A stretch of DNA of 64,000 nucleotides from Comamonadaceae bacterium (GTDB lineage Bacteria; Pseudomonadota; Gammaproteobacteria; Burkholderiales; Burkholderiaceae_C): positions 1 to 64,000 of the forward strand of contig JAIXRJ010000044.1 of NCBI GenBank assembly GCA_027485235.1. The letters run 5' to 3'. The position numbers and the translations under genes were made by a program. Under the pieces are notes generated by a model. It worked only from the letters and a program-made list of their open reading frames with translations. It searched no databases and was not told where the DNA came from. This document shows, one piece after another, positions 9,136 through 18,379 of the stretch; position 1 is the first letter of the stretch; every line of letters begins with the position of its first letter.

Positions 9136-9771
9136 ATGGACTTCAAACCGCTCATCACCCTGCTGGCCATCGTCAACCCCTTGGCGATCGTCCCGTTTTT
9201 CATCCACTACACCCAGGGCTTCAGCCCATCCCAGCGCAAAAAGACGATTTGGGTGTCGTCCTTTTCGGCCTTTGTGGTGATCGCCGCCAGTGCCTTGCTG
9301 GGCTTGCAGATCCTGGCGTTTTTTGGCATCTCGCTGGCCAGCTTTCAGGTAGGAGGCGGCATGCTGCTGCTGACCGCCGCCTTGTCGATGCTCAACGCCC
9401 AGCCCGCCGAAGCGCGCGCCAACGCCGAGGAAGTGCACGACGCCGAAGCCAAAGCCGCCATGGGCGCCAGCATCGCCGTGGTGCCGCTGACCATCCCGCT
9501 GCTGACCGGCCCCGCCACCATGTCCACGGTGGTGATCTACGCCGAAAAAGCCAAAAACTTGGCACAACTCGGCACCTTGGTCGGCTACGGCGTGGTCATT
9601 GCACTGGCCACGGCCTTGTGCTTTTCACTCGCCACCCCCATCGCCCGGGTGCTGGGCAAAACCGGCATCAACGTCATGACCCGCCTGATGGGCTTGATCT
9701 TGGCGGCGCTGGCAGTCGAGGTGATGGCCGACGGGCTGCACAAGCTGTTTCCAGTGCTGGCGGGCCGCTGA
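9136..9771 (+). CDS. MarC family integral membrane protein
   Basis: This 211-residue inner-membrane protein has six hydrophobic segments arranged in two MarC repeats. The first opens with LLAIVNPLAIVPFFI and the second with VPLTIPLLTGPATMSTVV, the family signature. An Ala/Glu-rich cytoplasmic loop lies between. The function of the MarC/UPF0056 family is unsettled; the early link to antibiotic resistance was not upheld. The start at 9136 was chosen because it begins the first TM segment. It ends 7 nt from the convergent LysR gene. Confidence 0.88.
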   Translation: MDFKPLITLLAIVNPLAIVPFFIHYTQGFSPSQRKKTIWVSSFSAFVVIAASALLGLQILAFFGISLASFQVGGGMLLLTAALSMLNAQPAEARANAEEVHDAEAKAAMGASIAVVPLTIPLLTGPATMSTVVIYAEKAKNLAQLGTLVGYGVVIALATALCFSLATPIARVLGKTGINVMTRLMGLILAALAVEVMADGLHKLFPVLAGR

Positions 9772-9778
9772 ACGCAGG

Positions 9779-10720
9779 CTAAAGCGCGCCAAACCCATTC
9801 GCCAGCCCTTGCCTTAGACATGCCACCAGCGCCGCCACGGCGCGGGGCACATGCGGCGCGTAGGGACGGATCGCATAAATGGTTTCTGCAAAGGCCCCCA
9901 CGGGTTTCCAGCCAGGCAGCACCCGCACCAACTGCCCCTGGCGCAACTCGGCTTGGGCGCTGAAGTCCGGCATCAGGGCGATGCCAGCGCCCGTGAGGGC
10001 CGCTTCGCGCAAAGCCTCGCTGTTGTTGGCGGCGAAGTGGCCACTCACGGGTACCGTGATGCGCTCGCCCACTGCTGAAGGCTCCCGCGGCTCAAAGGTC
10101 CAAGCGGGCGTGTCTTGCGAGCGGGGGTAATGCAGGCAGTTGTGACCTTGCAGCTCGGCGGGGCTTTGCGGTTCCCCGTGTTGGCGGAGGTAGGCGTGCG
10201 TCGCCACCAGCACCGATTCGGTCGCGCACAGCGCCCAAGCCACATGGGTGTCGGGCGGGCGGGCGGTGTGGCGGATGGCCAGGTCGTAGCCTTCGGTCGC
10301 CAAAGCGCTCAGGCGGTCGGACAAGTCCAACTCAATCCGCACATCCGGAAAATCTTTCAAGAACGCAGCGAACAGCGGCACCAGTTGCTGGCGGGCCAAA
10401 GCCACCGGTGCGGTCACGCGCAACAGGCCACTGGGCTGCGCGGCCAAGTCACGCACCTGAGCAAAACTTTGCGCGATCTGTTCAAACGAGGCGCGGGTGT
10501 CATCCACCAGCCGCTGCCCAGCCTCGGTCAGGCGCAGGCTGCGGGTGGTGCGTTGCACCAGGGTCACCTTGGCGGCACGCTCCAGCTCGGCGATGCGTTG
10601 GCTCATGGCGGCCTTGCTCACGCCCAGCCGAGCGGCGGCTGCCGTGTAGCTGCCTTGCTGTGCCAACACACTCAGCCAGTGCAGGTGTGTCCAGAGGGTG
10701 TTGATTTTTTGCTCTTCCAT
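9779..10720 (-). CDS. LysR family transcriptional regulator
   Basis: This 313-residue LysR-type regulator has an N-terminal winged helix-turn-helix, with GSYTAAAARLGVSKAAMSQRIAELE at about residues 23-47. A periplasmic-binding-like effector domain follows. It is divergent from mmsA across 137 nt that hold a perfect 8-bp dyad (10727-10748). This is the usual architecture for autoregulation plus control of the divergent gene. The likely target is therefore mmsA and possibly the following GMC oxidoreductase gene. The inducer is not known. Confidence 0.9.
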   Translation of the reverse strand: MEEQKINTLWTHLHWLSVLAQQGSYTAAAARLGVSKAAMSQRIAELERAAKVTLVQRTTRSLRLTEAGQRLVDDTRASFEQIAQSFAQVRDLAAQPSGLLRVTAPVALARQQLVPLFAAFLKDFPDVRIELDLSDRLSALATEGYDLAIRHTARPPDTHVAWALCATESVLVATHAYLRQHGEPQSPAELQGHNCLHYPRSQDTPAWTFEPREPSAVGERITVPVSGHFAANNSEALREAALTGAGIALMPDFSAQAELRQGQLVRVLPGWKPVGAFAETIYAIRPYAPHVPRAVAALVACLRQGLANGFGAL

Positions 10721-10726
10721 TCAAGC

Positions 10727-10748
10727 ATTGTTCACTATTTTGAACAAT
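10727..10748. promoter_or_regulatory. LysR-type operator dyad
   Basis: ATTGTTCA (10727-10734), CTATTT and TGAACAAT (10741-10748) form a perfect 8-6-8 inverted repeat in the LysR/mmsA divergent intergenic region, 7 nt upstream of the LysR ATG. It fits the LysR-box pattern of an AT-rich interrupted dyad and is the obvious site for the adjacent regulator. Confidence 0.6.
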
Positions 10749-10857
10749 CAATTCAGGTTTATGGGCTTGTTGGGGGTGGCGGGGCTGCCTAAACTGCAGA
10801 TTCCCCTTTGGTTTCGCGTCCAGCTGCGCAGCACCCCATTCAATTCAGGAGCCCTTC

Positions 10858-12369
10858 ATGAGCATTTCCCACATCGGCCATTTCATGGCCGGCCAAGTCG
10901 CCGCAGGCACATCGGGCCGCAGCCAGCCCGTCACCAACCCCGCCACCGGTGCCGTGACCGGCAACGTGGCCTTGGCCAACAGCGCCGAAGTGGCCAAGGC
11001 CGTGGCCGCGGCTCAGGCCGCCTTCCCCGCTTGGGCCGACACGCCGCCCCTGCGCCGTGCCCGCGTGATGTTCAAGTTCCTCGAACTGCTGAACCAGCAC
11101 AAGGACGAGCTGGCCCACATGATCACCGCCGAGCACGGCAAGGTGTTCACCGACGCGCAAGGCGAAGTCTCGCGCGGCATCGACATCGTGGAATTCGCCA
11201 CCGGCATTCCGCAGCTGCTCAAGGGCGACTTCACCGACCAGGTGTCGACTGGCATCGACAACTGGACCCTGCGCCAGCCGCTGGGCGTGGTGGCAGGCAT
11301 CACGCCGTTCAATTTCCCCGTCATGGTGCCCATGTGGATGTTCCCCGTCGCCATCGCTGCCGGCAACACCTTCATCTTGAAGCCCAGCCCGACCGACCCC
11401 ACCCCGTCGCTGTTCATGGCCGAGTTGCTGAAAAAAGCCGGTCTGCCTGACGGCGTGTTCAACGTGGTGCAAGGCGACAAGGAAGCCGTGGACGCGCTGT
11501 TGGAGCACCCCGACGTGAAAGCCATCAGCTTTGTGGGCTCCACCCCGATTGCCAACTACATCTACGAAACAGGCGCACACCACGGCAAGCGCGTGCAAGC
11601 CTTGGGTGGCGCGAAAAACCACCTGGTGGTCATGCCCGACGCCGACATCGACCAAACCGTGGACGCGCTGATTGGCGCGGGTTACGGCTCGGCTGGCGAG
11701 CGTTGCATGGCGATCTCGGTGGCGGTCTTGGTGGGCGATGTGGCCGACAAAATTTTGCCCAAGCTGATCGAGCGCACCCAAGCGCTGCAAGTGCTCAACG
11801 GTGAAAACCTGGCCGCCGAAATGGGCCCCATCGTGACCGACGCCGCACGCCAGCGCATCAAAGGCTATATCGATGTAGGCGTGGCCGAAGGCGCCAAGCT
11901 GCTGGTCGACGGCCGCGAGTTTGACGGCGCCAAAGCCGGTGCCGGTTGCGACAACGGCTTTTGGCTCGGCGGCACCTTGTTCGACCACGTGACCACCGAC
12001 ATGAAGATCTACAAAGAAGAAATCTTTGGCCCCGTCTTGAGCTGTGTGCGCGTGCCCGACTTTGGCACCGCCGTGCAGATCATCAACGACCACGAGTTCG
12101 GCAACGGCGTCTCCTGCTTCACCCGCGATGGCAACGTAGCCCGTGAGTTTGCGCGCCGCATCCAGGTGGGCATGGTCGGCATCAACGTGCCGATCCCGGT
12201 GCCCATGGCCTGGCACGGCTTTGGCGGCTGGAAGCGCTCGCTGTTTGGCGACATGCACGCCTATGGCGAAGAAGGCGTGCGTTTCTACACCAAGCAAAAA
12301 TCCATCATGCAGCGCTGGCCCGAGAGCATTGGCAAGGGTGCTGAGTTTGTGATGCCGACGGCCAAGTAA
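10858..12369 (+). CDS. mmsA: CoA-acylating methylmalonate-semialdehyde dehydrogenase
   Basis: This 503-residue aldehyde dehydrogenase oxidises (methyl)malonate semialdehyde to propionyl-CoA or acetyl-CoA in valine and inositol catabolism. The family motifs are HFMAGQ at the N-terminus, the cofactor-binding [28 protein letters not shown], and the catalytic Cys283 in [11 protein letters not shown]. MmsA-type enzymes have Arg before the catalytic Cys, as here. The length matches the family. It is divergent from a LysR regulator. The usual partner genes (mmsB, acyl-CoA dehydrogenase) are not next to it. Confidence 0.94.
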   Translation: MSISHIGHFMAGQVAAGTSGRSQPVTNPATGAVTGNVALANSAEVAKAVAAAQAAFPAWADTPPLRRARVMFKFLELLNQHKDELAHMITAEHGKVFTDAQGEVSRGIDIVEFATGIPQLLKGDFTDQVSTGIDNWTLRQPLGVVAGITPFNFPVMVPMWMFPVAIAAGNTFILKPSPTDPTPSLFMAELLKKAGLPDGVFNVVQGDKEAVDALLEHPDVKAISFVGSTPIANYIYETGAHHGKRVQALGGAKNHLVVMPDADIDQTVDALIGAGYGSAGERCMAISVAVLVGDVADKILPKLIERTQALQVLNGENLAAEMGPIVTDAARQRIKGYIDVGVAEGAKLLVDGREFDGAKAGAGCDNGFWLGGTLFDHVTTDMKIYKEEIFGPVLSCVRVPDFGTAVQIINDHEFGNGVSCFTRDGNVAREFARRIQVGMVGINVPIPVPMAWHGFGGWKRSLFGDMHAYGEEGVRFYTKQKSIMQRWPESIGKGAEFVMPTAK

Positions 12370-12410
12370 TTTGCCGCAATCAAGCGCTGTGGTGTTTTCC
12401 GCGAAGGCGA

Positions 12411-12477
12411 CTGGCCGGGGCCGCAGGGCCTCATCAGTCGCTTCGCGCCAGCAAATCGGCCCTGCGGCCCCGGCCAG
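12411..12477. repeat. perfect 20-bp GC-rich inverted repeat downstream of mmsA
   Basis: The 20 bases at 12411-12430 are exactly inverse-complementary to 12458-12477, around a 27-nt loop. The arms contain GGCCGGGGCCGCAGGG. A smaller GCGAAG/CTTCGC pair (12401-12406 with 12441-12446) competes with it. Located 41 nt after the mmsA stop, it may act as an intrinsic terminator without a U-tract, an mRNA stabiliser or a dispersed REP-like element. There is only one copy in the window. Confidence 0.6.
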
Positions 12478-12563
12478 CCTCCCTCGCTGCGCTGGCTGAT
12501 GCCATAAGATCTCTCACGCCTAACCCTGTAAGTCGGCGGCCTCAATCCCAATAGGCTGCTTAT

Positions 12564-12579
12564 CGGAGCGCAAGCTCCG
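12564..12579 (+). promoter_or_regulatory. GNRA-type hairpin in the leader of the GMC oxidoreductase gene
   Basis: CGGAGC (12564-12569), the tetraloop GCAA, and GCTCCG (12574-12579) form a tight stem, extended by a flanking T-A pair. It lies 51 nt before the GMC ATG at 12631, within the likely leader. Its role is unknown. The intergenic region 12370-12630 otherwise contains the long inverted repeat and no credible ORF. Confidence 0.3.
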
Positions 12580-12630
12580 ACAAGCCAGAATCCACAGGCA
12601 CAATCCTTGGCTGAGGAGACTGAGCACAAC

Positions 12631-14361
12631 ATGAACGACAACACCTTCGACTACATCATCATTGGCGGCGGCACGGCTGGCTGCTTGCTGGCCAACCGAC
12701 TTTCGGCGGACGCCAGCAAGCGTGTGCTGCTGATCGAGGCGGGAAAAAAAGACGACTACCACTGGATCCACATCCCGGTGGGTTACCTGTATTGCATCGG
12801 CAACCCGCGCACCGACTGGCTGTACCAGACCGAACCAGCCGATGGGCTCAATGGCCGCAGCCTGCGCTACCCGCGTGGCAAGGTGCTGGGCGGCTGCTCC
12901 AGCATCAACGGCATGATTTACATGCGCGGCCAGTCGCGTGACTATGACCAGTGGGCCCAACTCACCGGCAACGACGAGTGGCGCTGGGACCAGTCGCTGC
13001 CCTATTTCAAGCTGCACGAAGACCACTACAAAGGGGCCAGCGCATTTCACGGGGCCAAAGGGGCCAAAGGGGCCAAATCCGAATTGCTGGCTCCCACCGA
13101 TTTGCCCAAGGGCAGTTATCTGCACACCTTGCGTGGGCGCAACACGGGCGGCGAATGGCGCATCGAAAAGCAGCGCCTGCGCTGGGATGTGCTGGACGCA
13201 TTTGCCCAAGCCGCGCAGCAAGCGGGCATCCCGGCCACCGATGACTTCAACCGGGGCAACAACGAAGGCGTGAGCTATTTCGAAGTCAACCAAAAAGACG
13301 GTTGGCGCTGGAACACGGCCAAAGCTTTTTTGCGACCCACTTGCTATTCGCGCCCCAATTTTGAGTTGTGGAACAAAGCCCAGGTGAGCAAGCTGTTGAT
13401 TGAAACCTCGGCCCACGGCAAAAAACGCTGCACCGGTGCACAGGTCTGGACAGGGCTGGAGATGGTCGAGGTCCATGCCACACAAGAGGTGATTTTGAGT
13501 GCCGGCAGCATTGGCTCGGCGCAGATTTTGCAGTTGTCGGGCATCGGTCCGGCCCAACTGCTCAAGGACAAAGGGATTGAAGTTCAACGCGATCTGCCCG
13601 GCGTGGGCGCCAACTTGCAAGACCATTTGCAGATCCGTTCGGTGTACAAGGTCAACAAAGCCAAAACCTTGAACACCCTGGCGAACAGCCTGTGGGGAAA
13701 AGCCTTGATTGGACTGGAATACGCCATGAAACGCACGGGGCCCATGAGCATGGCACCGAGTCAGTTGGGCGCGTTCACCAAGAGCGACCCGTCACAGCCG
13801 CACGCCAACATCCAGTACCACGTTCAGCCCCTGAGCCTGGACGCTTTTGGCGAACCGCTGCACAGTTTCCCGGCCATCACGGCCAGTGTGTGCAACCTCA
13901 ACCCCACCAGCCGGGGCAGCGTGCAGATCAAAACCAACAAGTTTGACGAGGCACCCGCCATTGCGCCCAACTACCTGGCCACCGACGCCGACCGCAAGGT
14001 GGCGGCGGACAGCCTGCGGGTGACGCGCCGCATCATGGCGCAAGACGCGATGAAGCCCTTCCAGCCCGAGGAGTTCAAACCCGGCGTGCAATACCAAACC
14101 GACGAAGAACTGGCCAAGCTCGCCGGGGACATCGCCAGCACCATCTTCCACCCCGTGGGCACCACCCGCATGGGACGCGATGACGACCCGATGGCGGTGG
14201 TCAATTCGCGCCTGCAGGTGCGCGGCGTGACGGGATTGCGCGTGGTCGATGCGGGCGTGATGCCCACCATCACCAGCGGCAACACCAACAGCCCAACGCT
14301 CATGATTGCCGAGAAGGCGGCGCACTGGATCGCGCAAGACGCCGATCGCTCTGCCCCCTGA
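12631..14361 (+). CDS. GMC family FAD-dependent oxidoreductase (choline-dehydrogenase-like)
   Basis: This 576-residue GMC oxidoreductase oxidises an alcohol using FAD. It has the N-terminal dinucleotide motif IIIGGGTAGCLLANRLS, GMC signature 1 at KVLGGCSSINGMIYMRG and signature 2 at SAGSIGSAQILQLSGIGP. The C-terminal active-site region is FHPVGTTRMG followed by VVDAGVMPTITSGNTNSPT. The ATG at 12631 is preceded by GAGGAGA. Residues around 140-148 contain GAKGAKGAK, encoded by three perfect 9-bp repeats (about 13050-13076). This may be slippage-prone. The substrate is unknown; linkage to mmsA is suggestive only. Confidence 0.9.
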   Translation: MNDNTFDYIIIGGGTAGCLLANRLSADASKRVLLIEAGKKDDYHWIHIPVGYLYCIGNPRTDWLYQTEPADGLNGRSLRYPRGKVLGGCSSINGMIYMRGQSRDYDQWAQLTGNDEWRWDQSLPYFKLHEDHYKGASAFHGAKGAKGAKSELLAPTDLPKGSYLHTLRGRNTGGEWRIEKQRLRWDVLDAFAQAAQQAGIPATDDFNRGNNEGVSYFEVNQKDGWRWNTAKAFLRPTCYSRPNFELWNKAQVSKLLIETSAHGKKRCTGAQVWTGLEMVEVHATQEVILSAGSIGSAQILQLSGIGPAQLLKDKGIEVQRDLPGVGANLQDHLQIRSVYKVNKAKTLNTLANSLWGKALIGLEYAMKRTGPMSMAPSQLGAFTKSDPSQPHANIQYHVQPLSLDAFGEPLHSFPAITASVCNLNPTSRGSVQIKTNKFDEAPAIAPNYLATDADRKVAADSLRVTRRIMAQDAMKPFQPEEFKPGVQYQTDEELAKLAGDIASTIFHPVGTTRMGRDDDPMAVVNSRLQVRGVTGLRVVDAGVMPTITSGNTNSPTLMIAEKAAHWIAQDADRSAP

Positions 14362-14409
14362 AGCACTCTGATGGCCCATCTTTGGGTCAATTCCGATTCA
14401 GTTCTGATC

Positions 14410-14438
14410 AGGGATTTCCCGCGAATCGGGAAATCCCT
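14410..14438. repeat. 12-bp perfect inverted repeat after the GMC gene
   Basis: AGGGATTTCCCG (14410-14421), a CGAAT loop and CGGGAAATCCCT (14427-14438) form a strong hairpin 49 nt downstream of the GMC stop. It is followed by GAGGGTTTCACA rather than a clean U-tract. It probably ends or stabilises the GMC transcript. Confidence 0.5.
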
Positions 14439-14579
14439 GAGGGTTTCACACCCTGTCAGCCCTTACAGTGCACCCACTCAATGCAAAGCAGTACCTTGCA
14501 TCCCGAGGGCCGAGGAGACAAGCCGATACCCCAAGAACGCCAACATGAACCAACATCCGCACGAGATGTGACTTCCCGG

Positions 14580-14605
14580 GCGCCGCGCAAGCGGCGCTTT
14601 TTTTT
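14580..14605 (+). terminator. canonical intrinsic terminator
   Basis: GCGCCGC (14580-14586), the GCAA tetraloop, GCGGCGC (14591-14597) and eight T residues (14598-14605) form a textbook Rho-independent terminator on the plus strand. It lies 219 nt after the GMC stop and 54 nt before the TSUP start. The preceding 140 nt have no annotated gene apart from an eight-codon ORF, MNQHPHEM, whose stop is at about 14571. This suggests a small transcript or leader. The region 14362-14658 otherwise shows nothing else. Confidence 0.85.
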
Positions 14606-14658
14606 CGCCCGTCTTTGGCCGAATGACCCGGTTGACACCCAATGCCACAATCGGACGC

Positions 14659-15426
14659 ATGGAAATGCTGATTGTTTCGCTGGCCTCGCTGCTGGCTGGC
14701 TTGGTGGACTCGATCGTGGGGGGCGGTGGCTTGGTGTTGCTGCCCGCCCTGTTTGCCACCTTTCCCGGAGCACCCCCCGCCACCTTGTTTGGCACCAACA
14801 AAAGTGCCTCGATCTGGGGCACGGCCTTTGCCGCCGTGCAGTACAGCCGAAAAGTGGCCATGCCCTGGCGCTCCTTGTTGCCCGCGGCCGGGGCTGGCTT
14901 GTGGGGCTCGCTGTTCGGTGCCTGGCTGGTCACGCAGGTGGACCCCAGCCTGTTTCGCAAAGCTTTGCCCGTGATGCTGGTCTTGCTCTTGCTTTACACC
15001 TTGGTCAAAAAAGACATGGGCCGCAGCCACGCGCCACGCTTTGCCGGTTCGCAAGAAGCCTGGGTGGCGGCAGGCATTGGTCTGGTGATTGGGTTTTACG
15101 ACGGCTTCTTTGGACCCGGGACCGGCAGTTTTCTGGTGTTTGCCTGTGTGCGCTGGCTCGGTTATGACTTTTTACACGCCTCGGCCTCCGCCAAATTCAT
15201 CAACCTGTTCACCAACCTGTCGGCCCTGGTGTTGTTCGCTTTTCAAGGCCACGTCTGGTGGCATCTGGCCCTGGCCATGGCCGTGGCCAACGTGATCGGC
15301 AGCCTGATCGGTACCCGCCTGGCCCTCCAGCACGGCGCCGGGTTCGTGCGCCAAGTCTTCATCTTGGTGGTGCTGGCCTTGGTCTGCAAGACCGGCTACG
15401 ACAACTGGCTCAAGGGCATCGTGTGA
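14659..15426 (+). CDS. TSUP family (TauE/SafE) membrane transporter
   Basis: This 255-residue inner-membrane protein belongs to the TSUP family. Eight or so hydrophobic segments and both family repeats are visible: GLVDSIVGGGGLVLLPAL near residue 14 and GFYDGFFGPGTGSFLVFA near residue 145. Members move sulfite, sulfoacetate or other small organic anions, or are uncharacterised. The start could be ATG 14659 or the second ATG at 14665. It lies behind a strong terminator, so it needs its own promoter or anti-termination. Confidence 0.88.
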   Translation: MEMLIVSLASLLAGLVDSIVGGGGLVLLPALFATFPGAPPATLFGTNKSASIWGTAFAAVQYSRKVAMPWRSLLPAAGAGLWGSLFGAWLVTQVDPSLFRKALPVMLVLLLLYTLVKKDMGRSHAPRFAGSQEAWVAAGIGLVIGFYDGFFGPGTGSFLVFACVRWLGYDFLHASASAKFINLFTNLSALVLFAFQGHVWWHLALAMAVANVIGSLIGTRLALQHGAGFVRQVFILVVLALVCKTGYDNWLKGIV

Positions 15427-15442
15427 AGCGCACCCACCAAAT

Positions 15443-16366
15443 TCAGCGCAAACGCCACTTGATCTGCCCGGCGTACTGCGCCAGCGCCACACCCGACAAG
15501 ATCACACCGGCCCCGGCGATCTTGATCCAGGTGTAGTGCTCGCCTGACCAAGCCCAAGCAAACAAGCCGGTCATGGGCGGCATCAAATACATCAGGGGCG
15601 CGGTGCGGGCCACGCCACGCACGATGTTGATCCAGCCCCAAATCAGCCAGCCCATGAAGGCCGAAACCAGCACAGACCAAAACAAGCCCGCCCAGGCCCA
15701 CGCGTCGAGCGTGGCCCATGGGGCCTGCAAGCCCACCGGCACCGACAAAAGCAAAATCGGAATGCTGCCCAACAAAGTGGTGTAACCCATGGTCAATACC
15801 GGGCCGTGCCGCTCCATGACCGGCTTGGCCGCCACGGTGTAATAAGAAAACAGACTGGCTGCGATCAGCAAGACCAAGTCGCCGCCGCCGGCTCGCCATT
15901 GACCGCCCAGCAACTTGTCGGACAAAAACACCAAGACCCCAGCCAGCGCCAGCGCCACACCCAGAATCTGCGGCAGACTCAAGCGCTCAAAACCTTTGCA
16001 ACGCAGGATGAGCAAGGTGAAGACCGGACCGCAGGCGAGGATGACCGCGCTGGAAAACGCCGTGGACCAATGGATGCCGTAGGTGACCAGCCCCACATGC
16101 AGGGTGTGACCGGCAAAGCCCAGCCAGGCCATGTGCACCAAGTCTTTGCGGGGCAAAGCGGGCAGCCAGCGGCCCAGGCGCCAGCGCATCAACAAGAGCG
16201 CGCAGGTGGGCATGATGGTGTAACGCGCCATCAGAAAACCGGTGGGCGAGATCAGCTCGAAAAGATACTTTTGAAGCGTGAAGTTGGCCCCCCAGATCAC
16301 AACCAAGGCCAGCGCGGCCATCAAAGCAGTTTGATCATGGCGGTGCATCGGCGATCGGTGGGGCAT
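15443..16366 (-). CDS. EamA/DMT family transporter
   Basis: This 307-residue protein has ten predicted TM helices formed by two EamA repeats (first from VVIWGANFTLQKY, second from LFSYYTVAAKPVMERHG). DMT-family exporters move amino acids, metabolites or nucleotide sugars; the substrate here cannot be deduced. It is convergent with the TSUP gene and upstream of, on the same strand as, no obvious partner. Confidence 0.85.
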   Translation of the reverse strand: MPHRSPMHRHDQTALMAALALVVIWGANFTLQKYLFELISPTGFLMARYTIMPTCALLLMRWRLGRWLPALPRKDLVHMAWLGFAGHTLHVGLVTYGIHWSTAFSSAVILACGPVFTLLILRCKGFERLSLPQILGVALALAGVLVFLSDKLLGGQWRAGGGDLVLLIAASLFSYYTVAAKPVMERHGPVLTMGYTTLLGSIPILLLSVPVGLQAPWATLDAWAWAGLFWSVLVSAFMGWLIWGWINIVRGVARTAPLMYLMPPMTGLFAWAWSGEHYTWIKIAGAGVILSGVALAQYAGQIKWRLR

Positions 16367-16436
16367 GGACCATTGTCACCGCGGCATGACCAAAGGCTTG
16401 TCACGCTTGCAGCAAACACACTCGGGCCGAGCCAGA

Positions 16437-17534
16437 TCAGTCTTCGGTGACCACCGGCACGCGCGGGGACAAGGCGCACATCAGCTCATAAGCCACCGTG
16501 CCTGCCGCTTGGGCCACCTCGTCGATGCTCAGCACCACGCCATTGGCGGCCCGCCCCCACAAGGTCACTCGGCTGCCGATGCCGGCCTCCGGCCAATCGC
16601 TCAGGTCCACCGCCAGCATGTCCATGCTCACACGGCCCAGGGTACGGCTGCGCTGGCCAGCCACCAGCACCGGCGTGCCCGTGGGGCACGCGCGCGGGTA
16701 ACCGTCGGCATAGCCGCAAGCGACCACGCCGATGCGCATGGGCTGCTCAGCCACAAAGCTGGAACCATAGCCCACGCTGTCGCCCGCTTGCAGTTGCTGG
16801 ACCCCGATGATGTCGGCGTGCAGGCTCATGGCGGACTGCAAGTCCCAATCGGCGGCCGAGTGCTGCGGGAAATCCGGTGAGCTGCCATACAGCGCAATGC
16901 CCGGACGGATCCAGTCGGCCTTGGCGCTGGCCTGCTGGGTGTAACGCAAGGTCGCGGCGCTGTTGCTCAAGGAGCGCTCGCCGGACAAGTCGCGGGTGGC
17001 TTCTTCAAACCGGGCCACTTGCGCGGCAATGCCCTTGTCGCCATCGGCATCGCTGAAATGGGTCATGAGCGAAATCTCGTCCACTTGCGGCAAGGCATTC
17101 AGGCGTGTCCAGGCCGAGCGAAAGCGCTGCGGCGCAAAACCCAGCCGGTTCATGCCGGAGTTCATCTTCAGGAAGACCCGGTGCGGCTCGTGCGTCTTGT
17201 GCAGCGCCAACATGTCGACCTGCTCGTCGCAGTGCACCGTGTGCCACAGGTGCAGTCGCGAACACAGCTCCAGGTCACGGGCCTCAAAAGCGCCTTCGAT
17301 CAGCAAGATCGGGCCGCGCCAGCCCAAAGCACGCACCCGCTCAGCCTCGTTCAGGTCCAGCAAGGCAAAACCATCGGCGCCGCGCAAGCCCTGAAACACC
17401 TGTTCAATGCCATGCCCATAGGCGTTGGCCTTGATCACAGCCCAGATTTGGGCGTCGGGGGCCGTTTGGCGGACAGCCCCCAAGTTGTGGCGCAAAGCCG
17501 AAGTGTGGATGGTGGCCTGAATGGGACGGGGCAT
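16437..17534 (-). CDS. alr: alanine racemase
   Basis: This 365-residue PLP enzyme interconverts L- and D-alanine for peptidoglycan. The PLP lysine motif is [11 protein letters not shown] near residue 35. The second catalytic base region is DSVGYGSSF near residue 255, where the family has its conserved tyrosine. The C-terminal beta domain ends normally. I chose the ATG at 17534 (MPRPIQATI) because the fold starts immediately after. Whether it is the biosynthetic (alr) or catabolic (dadX) isoform cannot be told from sequence, as no dadA is adjacent. Confidence 0.94.
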   Translation of the reverse strand: MPRPIQATIHTSALRHNLGAVRQTAPDAQIWAVIKANAYGHGIEQVFQGLRGADGFALLDLNEAERVRALGWRGPILLIEGAFEARDLELCSRLHLWHTVHCDEQVDMLALHKTHEPHRVFLKMNSGMNRLGFAPQRFRSAWTRLNALPQVDEISLMTHFSDADGDKGIAAQVARFEEATRDLSGERSLSNSAATLRYTQQASAKADWIRPGIALYGSSPDFPQHSAADWDLQSAMSLHADIIGVQQLQAGDSVGYGSSFVAEQPMRIGVVACGYADGYPRACPTGTPVLVAGQRSRTLGRVSMDMLAVDLSDWPEAGIGSRVTLWGRAANGVVLSIDEVAQAAGTVAYELMCALSPRVPVVTED

Positions 17535-17743
17535 GCAGCAGATCGTCGGAAGTTCGTGAAAGTCCAAGTGTGCCAGCAATCTTCTCCCTCAGGATTCGGC
17601 CTCCAGCACCGTGACCCCCAAGGGATTTCCTCCTGCATCCCCGCTCAAAAGAGGGCATGCAAATCAATTACACTGACCCGCTGCCAGAGCCGAGCGAGCA
17701 TTTCGCTCCCCCGCCAAGGTCATTGATTGAACGTTGATAGTCG

Positions 17744-18370
17744 ATGGAAGTTTTTCAATTTTTGATGCCCCTGTTCACCGAGTACGGCTACCTGGCCGTG
17801 TTCGTGATGTTGCTCATTTGCGGCTTCGGTGTGCCAGTGCCTGAAGATGTGACCCTGGTCACCGGCGGCGTGATCGCCGGACTGGGCCACGCGCATGTGC
17901 ACACCATGTTTGCTGTGGGCATGGCGGGCGTGTTGATTGGCGATGGCCTGATGTTCACCCTTGGGCGCCTGTATGGGCAACGCATTTCGCAAATGCCAGG
18001 GTTTCGCAAGGTCCTCACGCCTGAACGCTTTGCCAGCGCGCAAGACGCGTTTCACAAGTACGGCAAATGGGTCATGTTTGTGGCCCGTTTCCTGCCCGGT
18101 CTGCGCACCCCGGTTTTTTTCTCGGCCGGCATGAGCCATCGTGTCAGCTTTGCCACCTGGTTCCTGATGGACGGCTTTGCCGCTTTGATCAGCGTACCGA
18201 TCTGGGTGTACCTGGGCTACTATGGCGCGCAAAACTGGGACTGGATGTTTGGCGTGCTGCGCCAGTTCCAGCACGGTATTTTTGTCCTGCTGGCCGTGGG
18301 TCTGGGCTGGGTGGGCTGGCGCTGGTGGAACAAGCGCAAAGCTGCTGGCGCCTCCAAAGACCTCCACTGA
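17744..18370 (+). CDS. DedA family membrane protein
   Basis: This 208-residue inner-membrane protein has the DedA/VTT-domain layout. Signatures are GFGVPVPEDVTLVTGG (acidic residue in a re-entrant helix) and FVARFLPGLRTPVFFSAGM (conserved arginines). DedA proteins are implicated in undecaprenyl-phosphate or phospholipid recycling and in proton-motive-force maintenance. It is divergent from alr over 209 nt; both act in envelope biology, but a direct link is not shown. Confidence 0.9.
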   Translation: MEVFQFLMPLFTEYGYLAVFVMLLICGFGVPVPEDVTLVTGGVIAGLGHAHVHTMFAVGMAGVLIGDGLMFTLGRLYGQRISQMPGFRKVLTPERFASAQDAFHKYGKWVMFVARFLPGLRTPVFFSAGMSHRVSFATWFLMDGFAALISVPIWVYLGYYGAQNWDWMFGVLRQFQHGIFVLLAVGLGWVGWRWWNKRKAAGASKDLH

Positions 18371-18379
18371 GCCTGCCCC

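Noticed and set aside
10840-12297. 485-codon open frame antisense to mmsA
   Set aside because: It mirrors the GC-biased third positions of mmsA, is rich in His/Gly/Val with no domain, and has no ribosome-binding site.
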